A stretch of 64,000 nt of DNA from Actinomycetes bacterium (GTDB taxonomy: Bacteria; Actinomycetota; Acidimicrobiia; Acidimicrobiales; RAAP-2): contig JAKAEP010000002.1 of NCBI GenBank assembly GCA_021818265.1, positions 124,001-188,000 of the forward strand, read 5' to 3'. Below the pieces are notes generated by a model. It made no database searches and was not told the DNA's origin. It worked only from the letters and a program-made list of their open reading frames with translations. A program made the position numbers and the translations under genes. Within the stretch, counting starts at the first letter, position 1, and each line of letters starts with the position of its first letter. Positions 20,270-29,251 of this stretch are shown one piece after another.

Positions 20270-22260
20270 TGGCCGTCCGCTACCGGTTCCGCCGCTTCGG
20301 TGAGGGCGACGACTTCGACGACGTCGACGCCGAGGACCTCCTCGGGCGCCTGGTCGACGACCTCTTGGAGGACGGCGACCTCGAGGCGGCCCTCGAGAGG
20401 CTGTTGCGCGAGGGCTTCGAGACCTCGGCCGGCGAGCACGTCGAGGGGCTGACCGAGTTGCTCGACCGCTCGCGCCGGCGCCGCCGCGAGCTCGAGGCCC
20501 AGGCCGACCCCTCGGGTGAGCTCGAGCGCTACCGGGAGTGGCTCGAGCACGTCGAGTCGCTCGAGGCGACCGGGCTCGAGGGGCTCCTCGAGGAGGCGGA
20601 GGCCTCGGGCGACGAGCGTCGCCGCGAGGTGACCCGCGACCTCGTGGACCAGCGCCGGATGCAGCGTGACCTGATGAGCGGTCGCTTCACCGAGCGCCTC
20701 GGCGAGTACCGGGAGTACGAGTTCGTCTCGGCCGAGGCGCGCGAGGAGTACGAGCGGCTCATGGCCGAGCTCGAGCGCGACGTCCTCGACACCTACTTCA
20801 ACCAGTCCAAGGAGTTCCTCGGCCGGCCCGACCCCGCCGAGCTCGCCCGGCTGCGCGAGATGATGGACGCGCTCTCGACCATGATCGAGCAGGACCGCCG
20901 GGGCGAGCCGCTCGACCCCTCCTTCGAGGAGTTCATGGAGCGCTTCGGCGACTACTTCCCCGGGGCCGAGAGCCTCGAGGACGTGGTGGCGATGATGGCC
21001 GAGCGCGCCGCCGCCGCCGAAGCGATGTTCAACTCCCTCTCGGCCGACCAGCAGGCCGAGCTTCGCTCTCTGATGGACCAGCTGCTCGGCGACCTCGACC
21101 TCAGCTTCTCGCTGTCGCGCCTGACGGCGAACCTCCGCGAGGCCACCCCGCAGATCGACTGGAACCGGGCCCACCGGCTGCGCGGCGACGGCGGGTCGTT
21201 CGCGCGCTCGACCGACGCCATCGAGCAGCTCGGCCAACTGCGCCAGCTCGAGGACTTCCTCGGGCGGGCCGACCCCGCCCAGGGGCTGCCCGAGGTCGAC
21301 GTCGAGGCGATCCGCCGGCACCTGGGCGACGACGCGGCCCGCCACGTCGAACGGCTCCAGCGGGCGCTGCGGTCGCTGCGCGAGAGCGGCTTCGTCGACC
21401 GCAACGGCCGCCGGCTCGAGCTGAGCGCCAAGGGCGTGCGCCAGATCGGCCGGCTGGCGCTGCGCGCCCTCTTCGCGCGGCTGCGCGACACGCCCGAGCT
21501 GACGGGCCACGCGAGCGCGACGCTCGCGCGCGGGGGGGACCGCGAGGAGACCTCGACGCCGTGGGAGCCGGGCGCGCCGGTGACCCTGCACCTGGGCCAC
21601 ACCCTGTACAACGCGCTCGTGCGCCAGGGGCCGGGCACCCCCGTGCGCCTGCACCCCGACGACTTCGAGGTCGAGGAGTACGAGGCGCTGCGCCGCTCGG
21701 CGACCGTCTTCGCGATCGACCTCTCGCTGTCGATGGCCATGCGGGGCAACCTGGTCCCGGCGAAGAAGATGGTCCTCGCGCTCACTCAGCTCATCGCGAG
21801 CCGGTTCCCGCGCGACTACGTGGCGGTGGTCGGGTTCGGGGAGCGGGCGGTGGAGCTGCGCGTCGAGGACATCCCGTCGCTCACGATCGACTACAACTAC
21901 GGCACCAACCTCCAGCACGCCCTGGCGCTCTCGCGCCACCTCCTGCGAAACGAGCGCGGCGAGCGCCAGGTCGTCGTGGTGACCGACGGCGAGCCCACCG
22001 CCCACCTGACCGCGACGGGCGAGCCGTTCTTCGCCTGGCCGCCGGTGCGCGAGACGCTGGACAAGACCATGGCCGAGGTGTTGCGCTGCACGCGCGCGGG
22101 CATCACGATCAACACCTTCGCCCTCGACATCGAGCGCAGCCAGTTCCCCTTCGTGGAGCAGATCGCCCGGGTCAACGGTGGACGGCTCTTCTACACCGAC
22201 GTCGACGACCTGGGGGCCTACGTGCTCGACGACTTCGTCACCCACCGCCGGGCCGTCTAG
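20269..22260 (+). CDS. von Willebrand factor A (MIDAS) domain protein partnering the AAA+ ATPase (Rv0959-type)
   Basis: VFAIDLSLSMAMRGNL (MIDAS DxSxS), VVVVTDGEPTAHL; GTG overlaps stop of the ATPase gene. Confidence 0.87.
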   Translation: MAVRYRFRRFGEGDDFDDVDAEDLLGRLVDDLLEDGDLEAALERLLREGFETSAGEHVEGLTELLDRSRRRRRELEAQADPSGELERYREWLEHVESLEATGLEGLLEEAEASGDERRREVTRDLVDQRRMQRDLMSGRFTERLGEYREYEFVSAEAREEYERLMAELERDVLDTYFNQSKEFLGRPDPAELARLREMMDALSTMIEQDRRGEPLDPSFEEFMERFGDYFPGAESLEDVVAMMAERAAAAEAMFNSLSADQQAELRSLMDQLLGDLDLSFSLSRLTANLREATPQIDWNRAHRLRGDGGSFARSTDAIEQLGQLRQLEDFLGRADPAQGLPEVDVEAIRRHLGDDAARHVERLQRALRSLRESGFVDRNGRRLELSAKGVRQIGRLALRALFARLRDTPELTGHASATLARGGDREETSTPWEPGAPVTLHLGHTLYNALVRQGPGTPVRLHPDDFEVEEYEALRRSATVFAIDLSLSMAMRGNLVPAKKMVLALTQLIASRFPRDYVAVVGFGERAVELRVEDIPSLTIDYNYGTNLQHALALSRHLLRNERGERQVVVVTDGEPTAHLTATGEPFFAWPPVRETLDKTMAEVLRCTRAGITINTFALDIERSQFPFVEQIARVNGGRLFYTDVDDLGAYVLDDFVTHRRAV

Positions 22261-22358
22261 GCCCTCCCGCGCCCGCGGCGTCGCCCGCCGCAAGGCCCTC
22301 GGGCCCCTCTCAGTTTCCATTTGCGCGGCGGGCCCTGGTCGGGCCACAATGACACGGT

Positions 22359-22368
22359 TGTAATTACA
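22359..22368. promoter_or_regulatory. AT-rich perfect palindrome TGTAATTACA upstream of whiB
   Basis: Seen directly; 32 bp upstream of GTG 22401 in otherwise GC-rich DNA. Confidence 0.35.
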
Positions 22369-22400
22369 CCGGTGGCGTGAGCGGCCGACAGGGAGGGAAC

Positions 22401-22676
22401 GTGGACATCGTCGAACTGTTGGGTGGCCTCGAGGACCGGGGGTGGCAGGCCCGCGCGAACTGCATGGGCGTCGACCCCGACCTGTTCTTCCCCGAGCGGG
22501 GGGCCTCGACCCGTGAGGCCAAGGAGGTCTGCCGGGGGTGCGTGGTCAAAGAGGAGTGCCTGGAGTACGCGCTCGACAACGGCGAGAAGTTCGGCATCTG
22601 GGGCGGCATGAGCGAGCGCGAGCGGCGCCGGCTACGGCGCGCCCGGGCCCTCGAGCGCCGCGCCAAGGCCGGCTGA
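22401..22676 (+). CDS. whiB: WhiB-family iron-sulfur transcriptional regulator
   Basis: NCMGVDPDLFFPERG...CRGCVVKEECLEYALDNGEKFGIWGGMSERERRRL; SD gggaggg before GTG 22401 (longer ORF starts 22377). Confidence 0.93.
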   Translation: MDIVELLGGLEDRGWQARANCMGVDPDLFFPERGASTREAKEVCRGCVVKEECLEYALDNGEKFGIWGGMSERERRRLRRARALERRAKAG

Positions 22677-23483
22677 GCCGACCCGCGCCTCGATCGTCGC
22701 GGCCTCGCTGAGCCCGAGGCGCGTCCGTCGCGCCGGGTCGGTGCGCTCGAGCAGCGCCCTCGGGGCGAGGCCCACGAGCTCGCAGGCGAGCACCCGCTCC
22801 TCGCCCAGGCGGGCGCTCACCGCGTCGTAGACCTCGGCCGGGCCCACGAGCAGCGGGTCGAGGAGGTTGCAGCTGATCTGGGGGCCGGCCCGCAGCGCGA
22901 AGGCGAGCGCGCGCACGTGGGGCCCGCGCAGCGCCCGGGCCACCTCGCGGGCCTCGCCCACGTCCGTGTCGCGCAGGCGCAGGTTCCACGCGACGAGGAT
23001 CCCGCGCGCGCCCAGCGCGCTCGCGCCGAGGCGCGGGTGGGGCCGGTCCGGCCCGAGGTCGGGGGAGAGCCCGGCGAAGGCGTGACGGCGCACCTCGGGC
23101 AGCGTGCGCACCGTCCCGTCGGCGAGCGGTCCGTAGAGGAAGACCGGCACCCCGAGCGCGGTGGCGAACCAGGTTGCGGCGGCGTCGCGGACGCGCACGG
23201 CGGCGGCGAGGTCGTGCTCGAGCGAGACGAAGGGCACCACGTCGAGGGCGCCGAGGCGCGGGTGCACGCCGACGTGGCCGGTGAGGTCGAGCCGCGCCGC
23301 GGCGACCAGCGCCAGGCGGCGCAGGTCGGCCTCGAGGGCGTCGCGCCCGTCGATCATGGTGAGGACCGCGCGGCCGTGGTCGTCGTCGTGGTGGATGTCG
23401 CGCAGCGACGCGCCGGCGAAGGCCCCCAGGAGCTCGGCCTCGTGGCGCGAGGGGACCGAGAGGTTAGCGACGCACTCGAGCAC
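22632..23483 (-). CDS. Glutamate formimidoyltransferase (FTCD N-terminal family)
   Basis: VLECVANLSVPSRH, LDLTGHVGVHPRLGALDVVPFV, ILVAWNLRLRDTDVGEAREVARALRG, GPQISCNLLDP. Confidence 0.87.
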   Translation of the reverse strand: MLECVANLSVPSRHEAELLGAFAGASLRDIHHDDDHGRAVLTMIDGRDALEADLRRLALVAAARLDLTGHVGVHPRLGALDVVPFVSLEHDLAAAVRVRDAAATWFATALGVPVFLYGPLADGTVRTLPEVRRHAFAGLSPDLGPDRPHPRLGASALGARGILVAWNLRLRDTDVGEAREVARALRGPHVRALAFALRAGPQISCNLLDPLLVGPAEVYDAVSARLGEERVLACELVGLAPRALLERTDPARRTRLGLSEAATIEARVGSAGLGAALEGPGAP

Positions 23484-23485
23484 CG

Positions 23486-23734
23486 CTACGAGGCGGCGCC
23501 CCTCACCCGCAGGCGACGGCGCTCGCGCGCGATGCGACGGCGCTCGCGCTCGCTCTTGCCGCCCCACACGCCGTGGTCGACGTGGTTGGCCAGCGCGTAC
23601 TCGAGGCACGCGCGCGAGACGGGGCAGCTCGCGCAGATCCGCTGGGCCGCGATGACCCCGACGCCGTCGCGCGGGAAGAAGGTCTCGGCGGGGTAGTCAC
23701 GGCACAAGCCGTCGGCCATCCATTCGGTGCCCAT
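23486..23734 (-). CDS. whiB: WhiB-family transcriptional regulator (second copy)
   Basis: LCRDYPAETFFPRDGVG...CASCPVSRACLEYALANHVDHGVWGGKSERERRRI; strong SD AAGGAGGTCCC-ATG. Confidence 0.93.
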   Translation of the reverse strand: MGTEWMADGLCRDYPAETFFPRDGVGVIAAQRICASCPVSRACLEYALANHVDHGVWGGKSERERRRIARERRRLRVRGAAS

Positions 23735-23890
23735 GGGACCTCCTTCACCCTCACCCTAGCCACGTCGGGGGTGCGCGACCCTTTACATTTCGTGAGACCT
23801 CGCGCCTCCGGCTTCCCTGTGAATCGGCGCGCGCGCCGGCCCGGGGAGCGCCGCGGGGCCCGGGGGTAGACTGGCCCCGAGAGGAGCGCC

Positions 23891-24178
23891 GTGAGCCAGG
23901 TCCCCACCAGCGAGAGCACCGAGGTCGTCGAGCCCGTCGGCCACGTCCAGATCGTCTACCTGGGGCCCGTCGCGCCCCACTGGGAGTGCCGGATGGTCTA
24001 CGGCGACGAGGAGCAGATCCAGGCCTTCGTGGACCGGGTGGACGCCCGCCTGCGCTTCCTGCCCCCCCACGACCCCCAGTTCCGCCGGAACCGGGAGCGG
24101 GTGAACCGTGACGCCGAGCGCGAGGCCCTGATCGTGGAGTGGAACCTCGGCTACGACGAGGAGCCGGCCTCGGCCTAG
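23891..24178 (+). CDS. Conserved hypothetical protein
   Basis: 95-aa ORF VPTSESTEVVEPVGHVQIVYLGPVAPHWECRMVYGDEEQIQAFVDRVDARLRFLPP; SD-like gaggagcgcc upstream. Confidence 0.65.
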   Translation: MSQVPTSESTEVVEPVGHVQIVYLGPVAPHWECRMVYGDEEQIQAFVDRVDARLRFLPPHDPQFRRNRERVNRDAEREALIVEWNLGYDEEPASA

Positions 24179-25296
24179 GCCAGGGGCGACGTCGTCACCC
24201 GCTCGAGCCACGCCTCGGGCTCGGCCAGCTCGGCGTCGGTGGCGAGCCCGTCCACGCGCAGCAGGGCGCCGAAGACCTCCAGGCCGTGGGCCGCGGCCAG
24301 GGTCGCGACGAAGCGCGCGGCCTCGTCCACGTGGGGGCCCTGGAGCGAGATCCCGAAGAGCGCCGCGGCCGCGTCCTCGCCCCGGGCGTCGCTCAGGCGG
24401 TGGCGCAGGACGGCCTCGGCGAGCGCCGGGCGGGGCCCGAGCAGCGTCTCGGTGACCGACTGGGCGACGGCGTTGAAGTAGGCCGCGAGCACCGCCGTCG
24501 CGGCGTTGATCGCCCGGGTGGCGGGGCTGTCGTCGGGCACCTCCAGGCCCTCGAGCAGCGACGAGGGGTCGTTCATCAGCGCGGCCAGGTCGCCGCCGTC
24601 GGCGAGCGACTGGAGCCGGCCGAGGATGTCCCCCTGGACGGCGCGGGCCTCGCCCACGGCGTCGAGCAGGAGGGCGCGCAGGGCGTCGCCGGTCCCGGGC
24701 TGGGTGAGCACCCGCGAGGCCACGAACTCCTGGGCCAAGGCGAAGACGTAGACCTCGTCGTGGCCGAGGCTCCACGCGTCGGAAAAGGCGGTGAGGTTGT
24801 TCAGCACGATCAGGTGGCGCCCGTCGACGCGCGGCAGCGGCAGGGCCGCGAGGGACCACGCGCGCTCCGAGAAGTGGCCGGCGACCGACCCGGTCTGGAA
24901 GCCCGTGAAGAGGGGGCCGAGGGTGGCGGCCATCTGGGCCACCAGGGCGCCCTCGTCCCCGTCGGGCAGGGCGGGCGTCAACCCGCCCGTCCCGACGAGG
25001 GGCTCGAGCAGCGGCCGCCACTGGGCGAGGGCCGCCAGCGTGAGGGCGGTGCGGTTGGACACCTCCAGCGACGGGTCGACGTCGGTGCCGAGCAGGGTGG
25101 CCACGTGGCGCGCGACGAGGGGGGCGAACTCCTCGAGGCGCGGCCGCTCGACCGGCGAGGGGTTGGGGTCGCCGTCCTCGCCCCGGGCCACCGAGACGGC
25201 CAGCTGCTGGGCCGCCTGGTACCAGGCGTCGGGACCCTGGCGACCGAGGAGCGAGAAGATGTCCCCGAACATCTCGCCGAAGGGGTTCTGGGTCAC
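24175..25296 (-). CDS. DUF2342/zincin-like metalloprotease family (Rv3195-type)
   Basis: NPFGEMFGDIFSLLGRQGPDAWYQAAQQLAVSVA, HLIVLNNLTAFSDAWSLGHDEVYVFALAQEFVASRVL. Confidence 0.75.
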   Translation of the reverse strand: MTQNPFGEMFGDIFSLLGRQGPDAWYQAAQQLAVSVARGEDGDPNPSPVERPRLEEFAPLVARHVATLLGTDVDPSLEVSNRTALTLAALAQWRPLLEPLVGTGGLTPALPDGDEGALVAQMAATLGPLFTGFQTGSVAGHFSERAWSLAALPLPRVDGRHLIVLNNLTAFSDAWSLGHDEVYVFALAQEFVASRVLTQPGTGDALRALLLDAVGEARAVQGDILGRLQSLADGGDLAALMNDPSSLLEGLEVPDDSPATRAINAATAVLAAYFNAVAQSVTETLLGPRPALAEAVLRHRLSDARGEDAAAALFGISLQGPHVDEAARFVATLAAAHGLEVFGALLRVDGLATDAELAEPEAWLERVTTSPLA

Positions 25297-26378
25297 GGGG
25301 TCACTCTAAAGGGGCAGACCGGGGTGACCGTCGTCGTGCGCAGCGCGCTGCCGCGCAGGTAGGTGACCTTCACGGTCGTGTACGCCGGGGTCAGGTAGAT
25401 CAGCGAGCGCAAGACGGCGAGGTCGTCGCTGTTCCGCCCGGACCAGGTCATGAGGACGTCCCCCGGGCGCAGCCCCGCGTGGGCGGCCGGGCCGAAGGGG
25501 GTCACCGAGAGCAGCCGCACGCCACCGCCCTGGACCGACGCGCCGGTGATCCCGACGTCGGCGTGGCAGCCCCGCCCGACCTTGAGGACCTCGGCGACGC
25601 GCGCGACGAACTGCGCGCCGTACCACTGGTGGTTGGCCGAGAGCACCGCGACCACCCGGCCCCGCGCGTCGACCGCGATGGCGTAGCGCAGGCCCCAGAG
25701 CGCCCGGCCCGACGGCGTCGTGAGGTAGCGCACCACGCCGTGGGAGTCGTTCTGCGGGTCGCCGAGCGTGGTCACCGCCCAGTCGTAGCGGGGCCGGGCG
25801 AGCAGGTAGGGCACGACCGGGGCGACGACGGTGACCGCGGCGCTCGCCGGCATCGGGTCGAGGCGCACCGGGGACACGGCGGTGCCGAGGCGCACGACCG
25901 AGAAGCCCATCACGTCGTCGCGCCCGATGAGCGACACCGCGAAGTCCACGCGCCGGGCGTTGGTGCCCTTCACGAGGGCGTTGGCGGGGATGCGCACCGT
26001 CGTGACGGCGAGGCGGTCGGGCAGGACGAGCGCGGCGGCCGTCGTCATCCCGTGGTCGGTGATGATCGTCAGGTTGACCGTGTCGGCGGCCACCGAGCGC
26101 GCGATGGCCGGCAGGTCGCCCAGGGCGACGTTGCGGTGGGTCGTCGTCGTGGTCGGGGGGGTGCCGCGGTTCGACAGGAGGACGGCCCCCCCGGCGACGA
26201 GGAGCACCGCGACGAGCAGGGCCACCGCGCGGGCCAGACGCGACCGGGGCGAGGGCCGTCGGGGTTCGAGGTCCTCGAAGCGGGGCAGCTCGCTCGGGTG
26301 CACCCAGGGGCGCGCACCGGGTCCGGGCCGCCGCTGGCGACGAGGCCACCATCCCCACCGCCGATCCCCGTCCGCCAC
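25293..26378 (-). CDS. Membrane-anchored HtrA-like/PDZ protein with degenerate protease domain
   Basis: N-terminal TM ALLVAVLLVAGGAVLL; C-terminal PDZ VRLLSVTPFGPAAHAGLRPGDVLMTWSGRN; GTG at 26378. Confidence 0.75.
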   Translation of the reverse strand: MADGDRRWGWWPRRQRRPGPGARPWVHPSELPRFEDLEPRRPSPRSRLARAVALLVAVLLVAGGAVLLSNRGTPPTTTTTHRNVALGDLPAIARSVAADTVNLTIITDHGMTTAAALVLPDRLAVTTVRIPANALVKGTNARRVDFAVSLIGRDDVMGFSVVRLGTAVSPVRLDPMPASAAVTVVAPVVPYLLARPRYDWAVTTLGDPQNDSHGVVRYLTTPSGRALWGLRYAIAVDARGRVVAVLSANHQWYGAQFVARVAEVLKVGRGCHADVGITGASVQGGGVRLLSVTPFGPAAHAGLRPGDVLMTWSGRNSDDLAVLRSLIYLTPAYTTVKVTYLRGSALRTTTVTPVCPFRVTP

Positions 26379-26436
26379 CCCGGCCAGGCTACCGAGCCGC
26401 GGGGGCGCGACGCGGGTCGCCCTAACATCGTCCTCC

Positions 26437-27441
26437 GTGGCTCTCGACGTGGCGCTGGACATCGGGACCGCCCAGACGCGGCTGGCGACGGCCGACCGGG
26501 GCGTGATCGTCGACGAGCCGACGCTCGTCGCGATCGACACGAGCACCGGCGACGTCGTCGACGTCGGGCACGGCGCGCGCGAGGTCGTGGGGCGCACGTC
26601 GCGCCACGTCGTCGTCTTCCGGCCCTTCGCCCAGGGCGCCACCATCGACTTCGACGTCACGGCGCGGCTCATCGCCCACCTCTTCGAGCGCGCCGGGGTA
26701 TCCAAGCTGAGCCGGGCCCGGGTCGTCATGAGCGTCCCCTCCCTCGCGACCGCCATCGAGCGGCGCGCCCTGCGCCAGGCCGCGATCCAGGCCGGTGCCC
26801 GCGAGGTGAGCCTGATCGAGGCGCCGCTCGCCGCGGCCATCGGCCTCGGCCTCCCGGTCCAGGACCCGGTGGGCTCGGCGGTGACCGTGCTCGGGGCGGG
26901 CGCCTCGGAGGCGGCCGTCATCTCGCTGGGCGGGATCGTGAGCGCGGGGGCGAGGCGCCTGGGCGGCAACGACATCGACGCGGCGATCGCCACGGCCCTG
27001 CGCACCCGGCTCGGGGTGGTCGTCGCCCCCACGGCGGTCGAGGAGATCAAGTGCCTGCTCGCGTCGGCCCGGGGCCGTTCCCTCGGGATGTCCCAGGTGG
27101 TGCGGGCCCGCTCGGTCGAGCGCGGCGAGCTCGTCGAGGTGGAGGTGACCGCCGAGCTCGTCAACGGCGCGCTGGCGGACGTGATCGCGGCCACGGTGCG
27201 GATGATCCAGGAGTGCCTGGCCGAGACGGCGCCCGACCTCTCCCAGGACGTCAGCGCGCGCGGCCTCACCCTCGTGGGCGGGATGGCCCAGCTGGCCGAC
27301 CTGGACGAGCTCGTCGCGACCAGCACGGGCGTGGAGGTCGCCGTCGCCGCGCACCCCGACCTCGTCGTCATCGAGGGGCTGCGGGCGTGCCTCGAGGAGA
27401 TGGCCTCGCTGCACGCCCTGCTGCGCGCCGCCGACCGTTGA
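26437..27441 (+). CDS. Divergent MreB/actin-like ATPase
   Basis: VALDIGTAQTRLATADRGVIVDEPTLVAID (phosphate-1), MSVPSLATAIERRALRQAAIQAGAREVSLIEAPLAAAIGLGLPV, GGNDIDAAIATALRTRLGVVVAPTAVEEIKCLLASA. Confidence 0.85.
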   Translation: MALDVALDIGTAQTRLATADRGVIVDEPTLVAIDTSTGDVVDVGHGAREVVGRTSRHVVVFRPFAQGATIDFDVTARLIAHLFERAGVSKLSRARVVMSVPSLATAIERRALRQAAIQAGAREVSLIEAPLAAAIGLGLPVQDPVGSAVTVLGAGASEAAVISLGGIVSAGARRLGGNDIDAAIATALRTRLGVVVAPTAVEEIKCLLASARGRSLGMSQVVRARSVERGELVEVEVTAELVNGALADVIAATVRMIQECLAETAPDLSQDVSARGLTLVGGMAQLADLDELVATSTGVEVAVAAHPDLVVIEGLRACLEEMASLHALLRAADR

Positions 27442-27442
27442 C

Positions 27443-28081
27443 CTAGCCGGGAGCGTCGTCGGGCGCCCGGAGCTGCTCGGCGGCCGCGCGCACCTGCCAG
27501 TCGCGGTCGGCGCGCGCGCGTTCGAGCGCCGCGTCCACCTCGGGTCCCTCGAAGGCCGCCAGGGCCACCACCGCGCGCCGGCGCACCGGCGGGCGGTCGT
27601 CGAGGGCGCCCAGCACGGCCGCGAGGCCCCGCGGGTCGCCGATCGCCCCCAGCGCCGCGACCGCCGACTCGCGACAGCGCGGGTCGGCGTGCTCGCGCGC
27701 GACCCGCGCGAGGGGGTCGACGGCCGCGACGTCGGCGATCTCGCCCAGGGCGAAGGCCGCGGCGTCGACCGCGAGCGGGTCGTCGTCGTCGAGCCCGCGC
27801 ACGAGGGCGTCGCGCACCGCGGGGGCGCGCGGCGCCCAGCGGGCGGCCTGCTCGCGCGCCTCGCGCCGGACCGTGGGCTCGGTGTCGGCGACGAGGGCGC
27901 ACCAGCGCGGCGCGTCGAGCCCGCCCCGTCGCGCGAGACCGCGCAGGGCAACGACGCGCTCGCGGGCCGTCCCGCGCTCGAGCGCCCCCTTCAGGCGGGC
28001 GAGTGACGCGGTCCCGGTGTCGTGGCCGGCGCGCACGAGGGCCTCCAGGCCGGCCGCTACCGTGTTGCCATCGTCGGACAC
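27443..28081 (-). CDS. HEAT-repeat protein
   Basis: Repeated ALGEIADVAAVDPLARVAREHADPRCRESAVAALGAIGDPRGLAAVLGAL... at the C-terminal end of ORF 27443..33478; GTG 28081. Confidence 0.75.
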   Translation of the reverse strand: MSDDGNTVAAGLEALVRAGHDTGTASLARLKGALERGTARERVVALRGLARRGGLDAPRWCALVADTEPTVRREAREQAARWAPRAPAVRDALVRGLDDDDPLAVDAAAFALGEIADVAAVDPLARVAREHADPRCRESAVAALGAIGDPRGLAAVLGALDDRPPVRRRAVVALAAFEGPEVDAALERARADRDWQVRAAAEQLRAPDDAPG

Positions 28082-29212
28082 GACCCCATTCCACCACCCG
28101 ACCGCGTCCGGCGCCGCTGGCGGATCCTCGCCGGCACCGCCCTCGTCCTCGCGCTGGTCGGGATCGTGGCCGCCCGCGTGCCCCTCGACGAGTACGCGCT
28201 GACCCCGGGCAACGCCACGCCGGTCGCGCCACTGGTGAGCGTCGAGGGCGTGGCGACGGCTCGCCACGCCGGGGACGTCTACCTCACCGACGTCTACCTC
28301 CAGCAGCTCAGCGCGCTCTCGTGGGTGACCCTGCACCTGTCGAACCACGTCCAGTTCGTCCCCGCCGACGTCCTCACGCCACCCGGCGTGCCCACCTCGG
28401 AGCTCGCGGCCCAGGGCTACCTCCAGATGCGCGACGCCCAGCTCGCCGCCGAGGTCGAGGCCTTCCGGACCGTGGGCTGGCGCGTCCCGGCCACCCGGGT
28501 CGGGGCCACCCTCACGGGGGTCGTGGTCCCCTCGCCGGCGTCGCGCGCGAAGCTCGCCGTGGGTGACGTCGTGACGGCCGTCGGCGGCCGCCCGGTCACC
28601 GACGCCTGCGGCCTCGTCGCCGCCCTCCACGGCCTCGCCCCGGGCAGCGTCGTGCGCCTCGGCGTGCGCCCGGTGCGGATCTCCTCGACGGGGGTCCTCT
28701 CGTGGCGCGCGGTGCGCCGCGTCACGGTCACGACGGCGCCGCCCCCCGCGGGGCTCGCCTCGAGCGGCTGCCCGGGCGTGTCGGGGCCGGACCGCTCCTA
28801 CCTCGGCGTGGCGCTCGAGGACGACGTCGCCTACCGCCTCCCGGCGCGCGTGCGCATCGACACGGCCAACATCGGCGGGCCCTCGGCCGGGCTCGCCATG
28901 ACCCTGGCCCTCGTCGACCTGCTGAGCCGCCACTCGATCACCGGGGGCCGGGACGTGGCCGCCACGGGCACCATGGCCGTCGGCGGGGCGGTCGGCCCCG
29001 TCGGCGGGGTGGCCGAGAAGGCGGTCGCCGTGGAGCGCGCCGGGGCCCGCGTCTTCATCGTGCCGCGCTCGGAGGTGGGCGCGGCGCGCTCGGGCGCGCC
29101 GGGGCTGCGGGTCTTCGGGGTGACGACCCTCGCCCAGGCGCTGGCCGACCTGCGCTCCCTCGGCGGAGCGGCCCCGGACCCGCTCAGCGCGCCCCGGACC
29201 GCGTCGGGCTAA
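28022..29212 (+). CDS. PDZ/Lon-type serine protease (YlbL family)
   Basis: TM WRILAGTALVLALVGIVAARVPLDEYALTPG, PDZ AKLAVGDVVTAVGGRPV, Lon Ser IGGPSAGLAMTLALVDLL and Lys VGGVAEKAVAVERAGARVFIVP. Confidence 0.85.
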   Translation: MAGAHEGLQAGRYRVAIVGHDPIPPPDRVRRRWRILAGTALVLALVGIVAARVPLDEYALTPGNATPVAPLVSVEGVATARHAGDVYLTDVYLQQLSALSWVTLHLSNHVQFVPADVLTPPGVPTSELAAQGYLQMRDAQLAAEVEAFRTVGWRVPATRVGATLTGVVVPSPASRAKLAVGDVVTAVGGRPVTDACGLVAALHGLAPGSVVRLGVRPVRISSTGVLSWRAVRRVTVTTAPPPAGLASSGCPGVSGPDRSYLGVALEDDVAYRLPARVRIDTANIGGPSAGLAMTLALVDLLSRHSITGGRDVAATGTMAVGGAVGPVGGVAEKAVAVERAGARVFIVPRSEVGAARSGAPGLRVFGVTTLAQALADLRSLGGAAPDPLSAPRTASG

Positions 29213-29251
29213 GGCCCCGGCGACGAGGTCCGACGCCGTAGGCTCTAAGGG

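Noticed and set aside
20248-22347. 699-aa ORF antisense to the VWA protein
   Set aside because: Low-complexity composition; sense strand carries MIDAS and chelatase-partner features.
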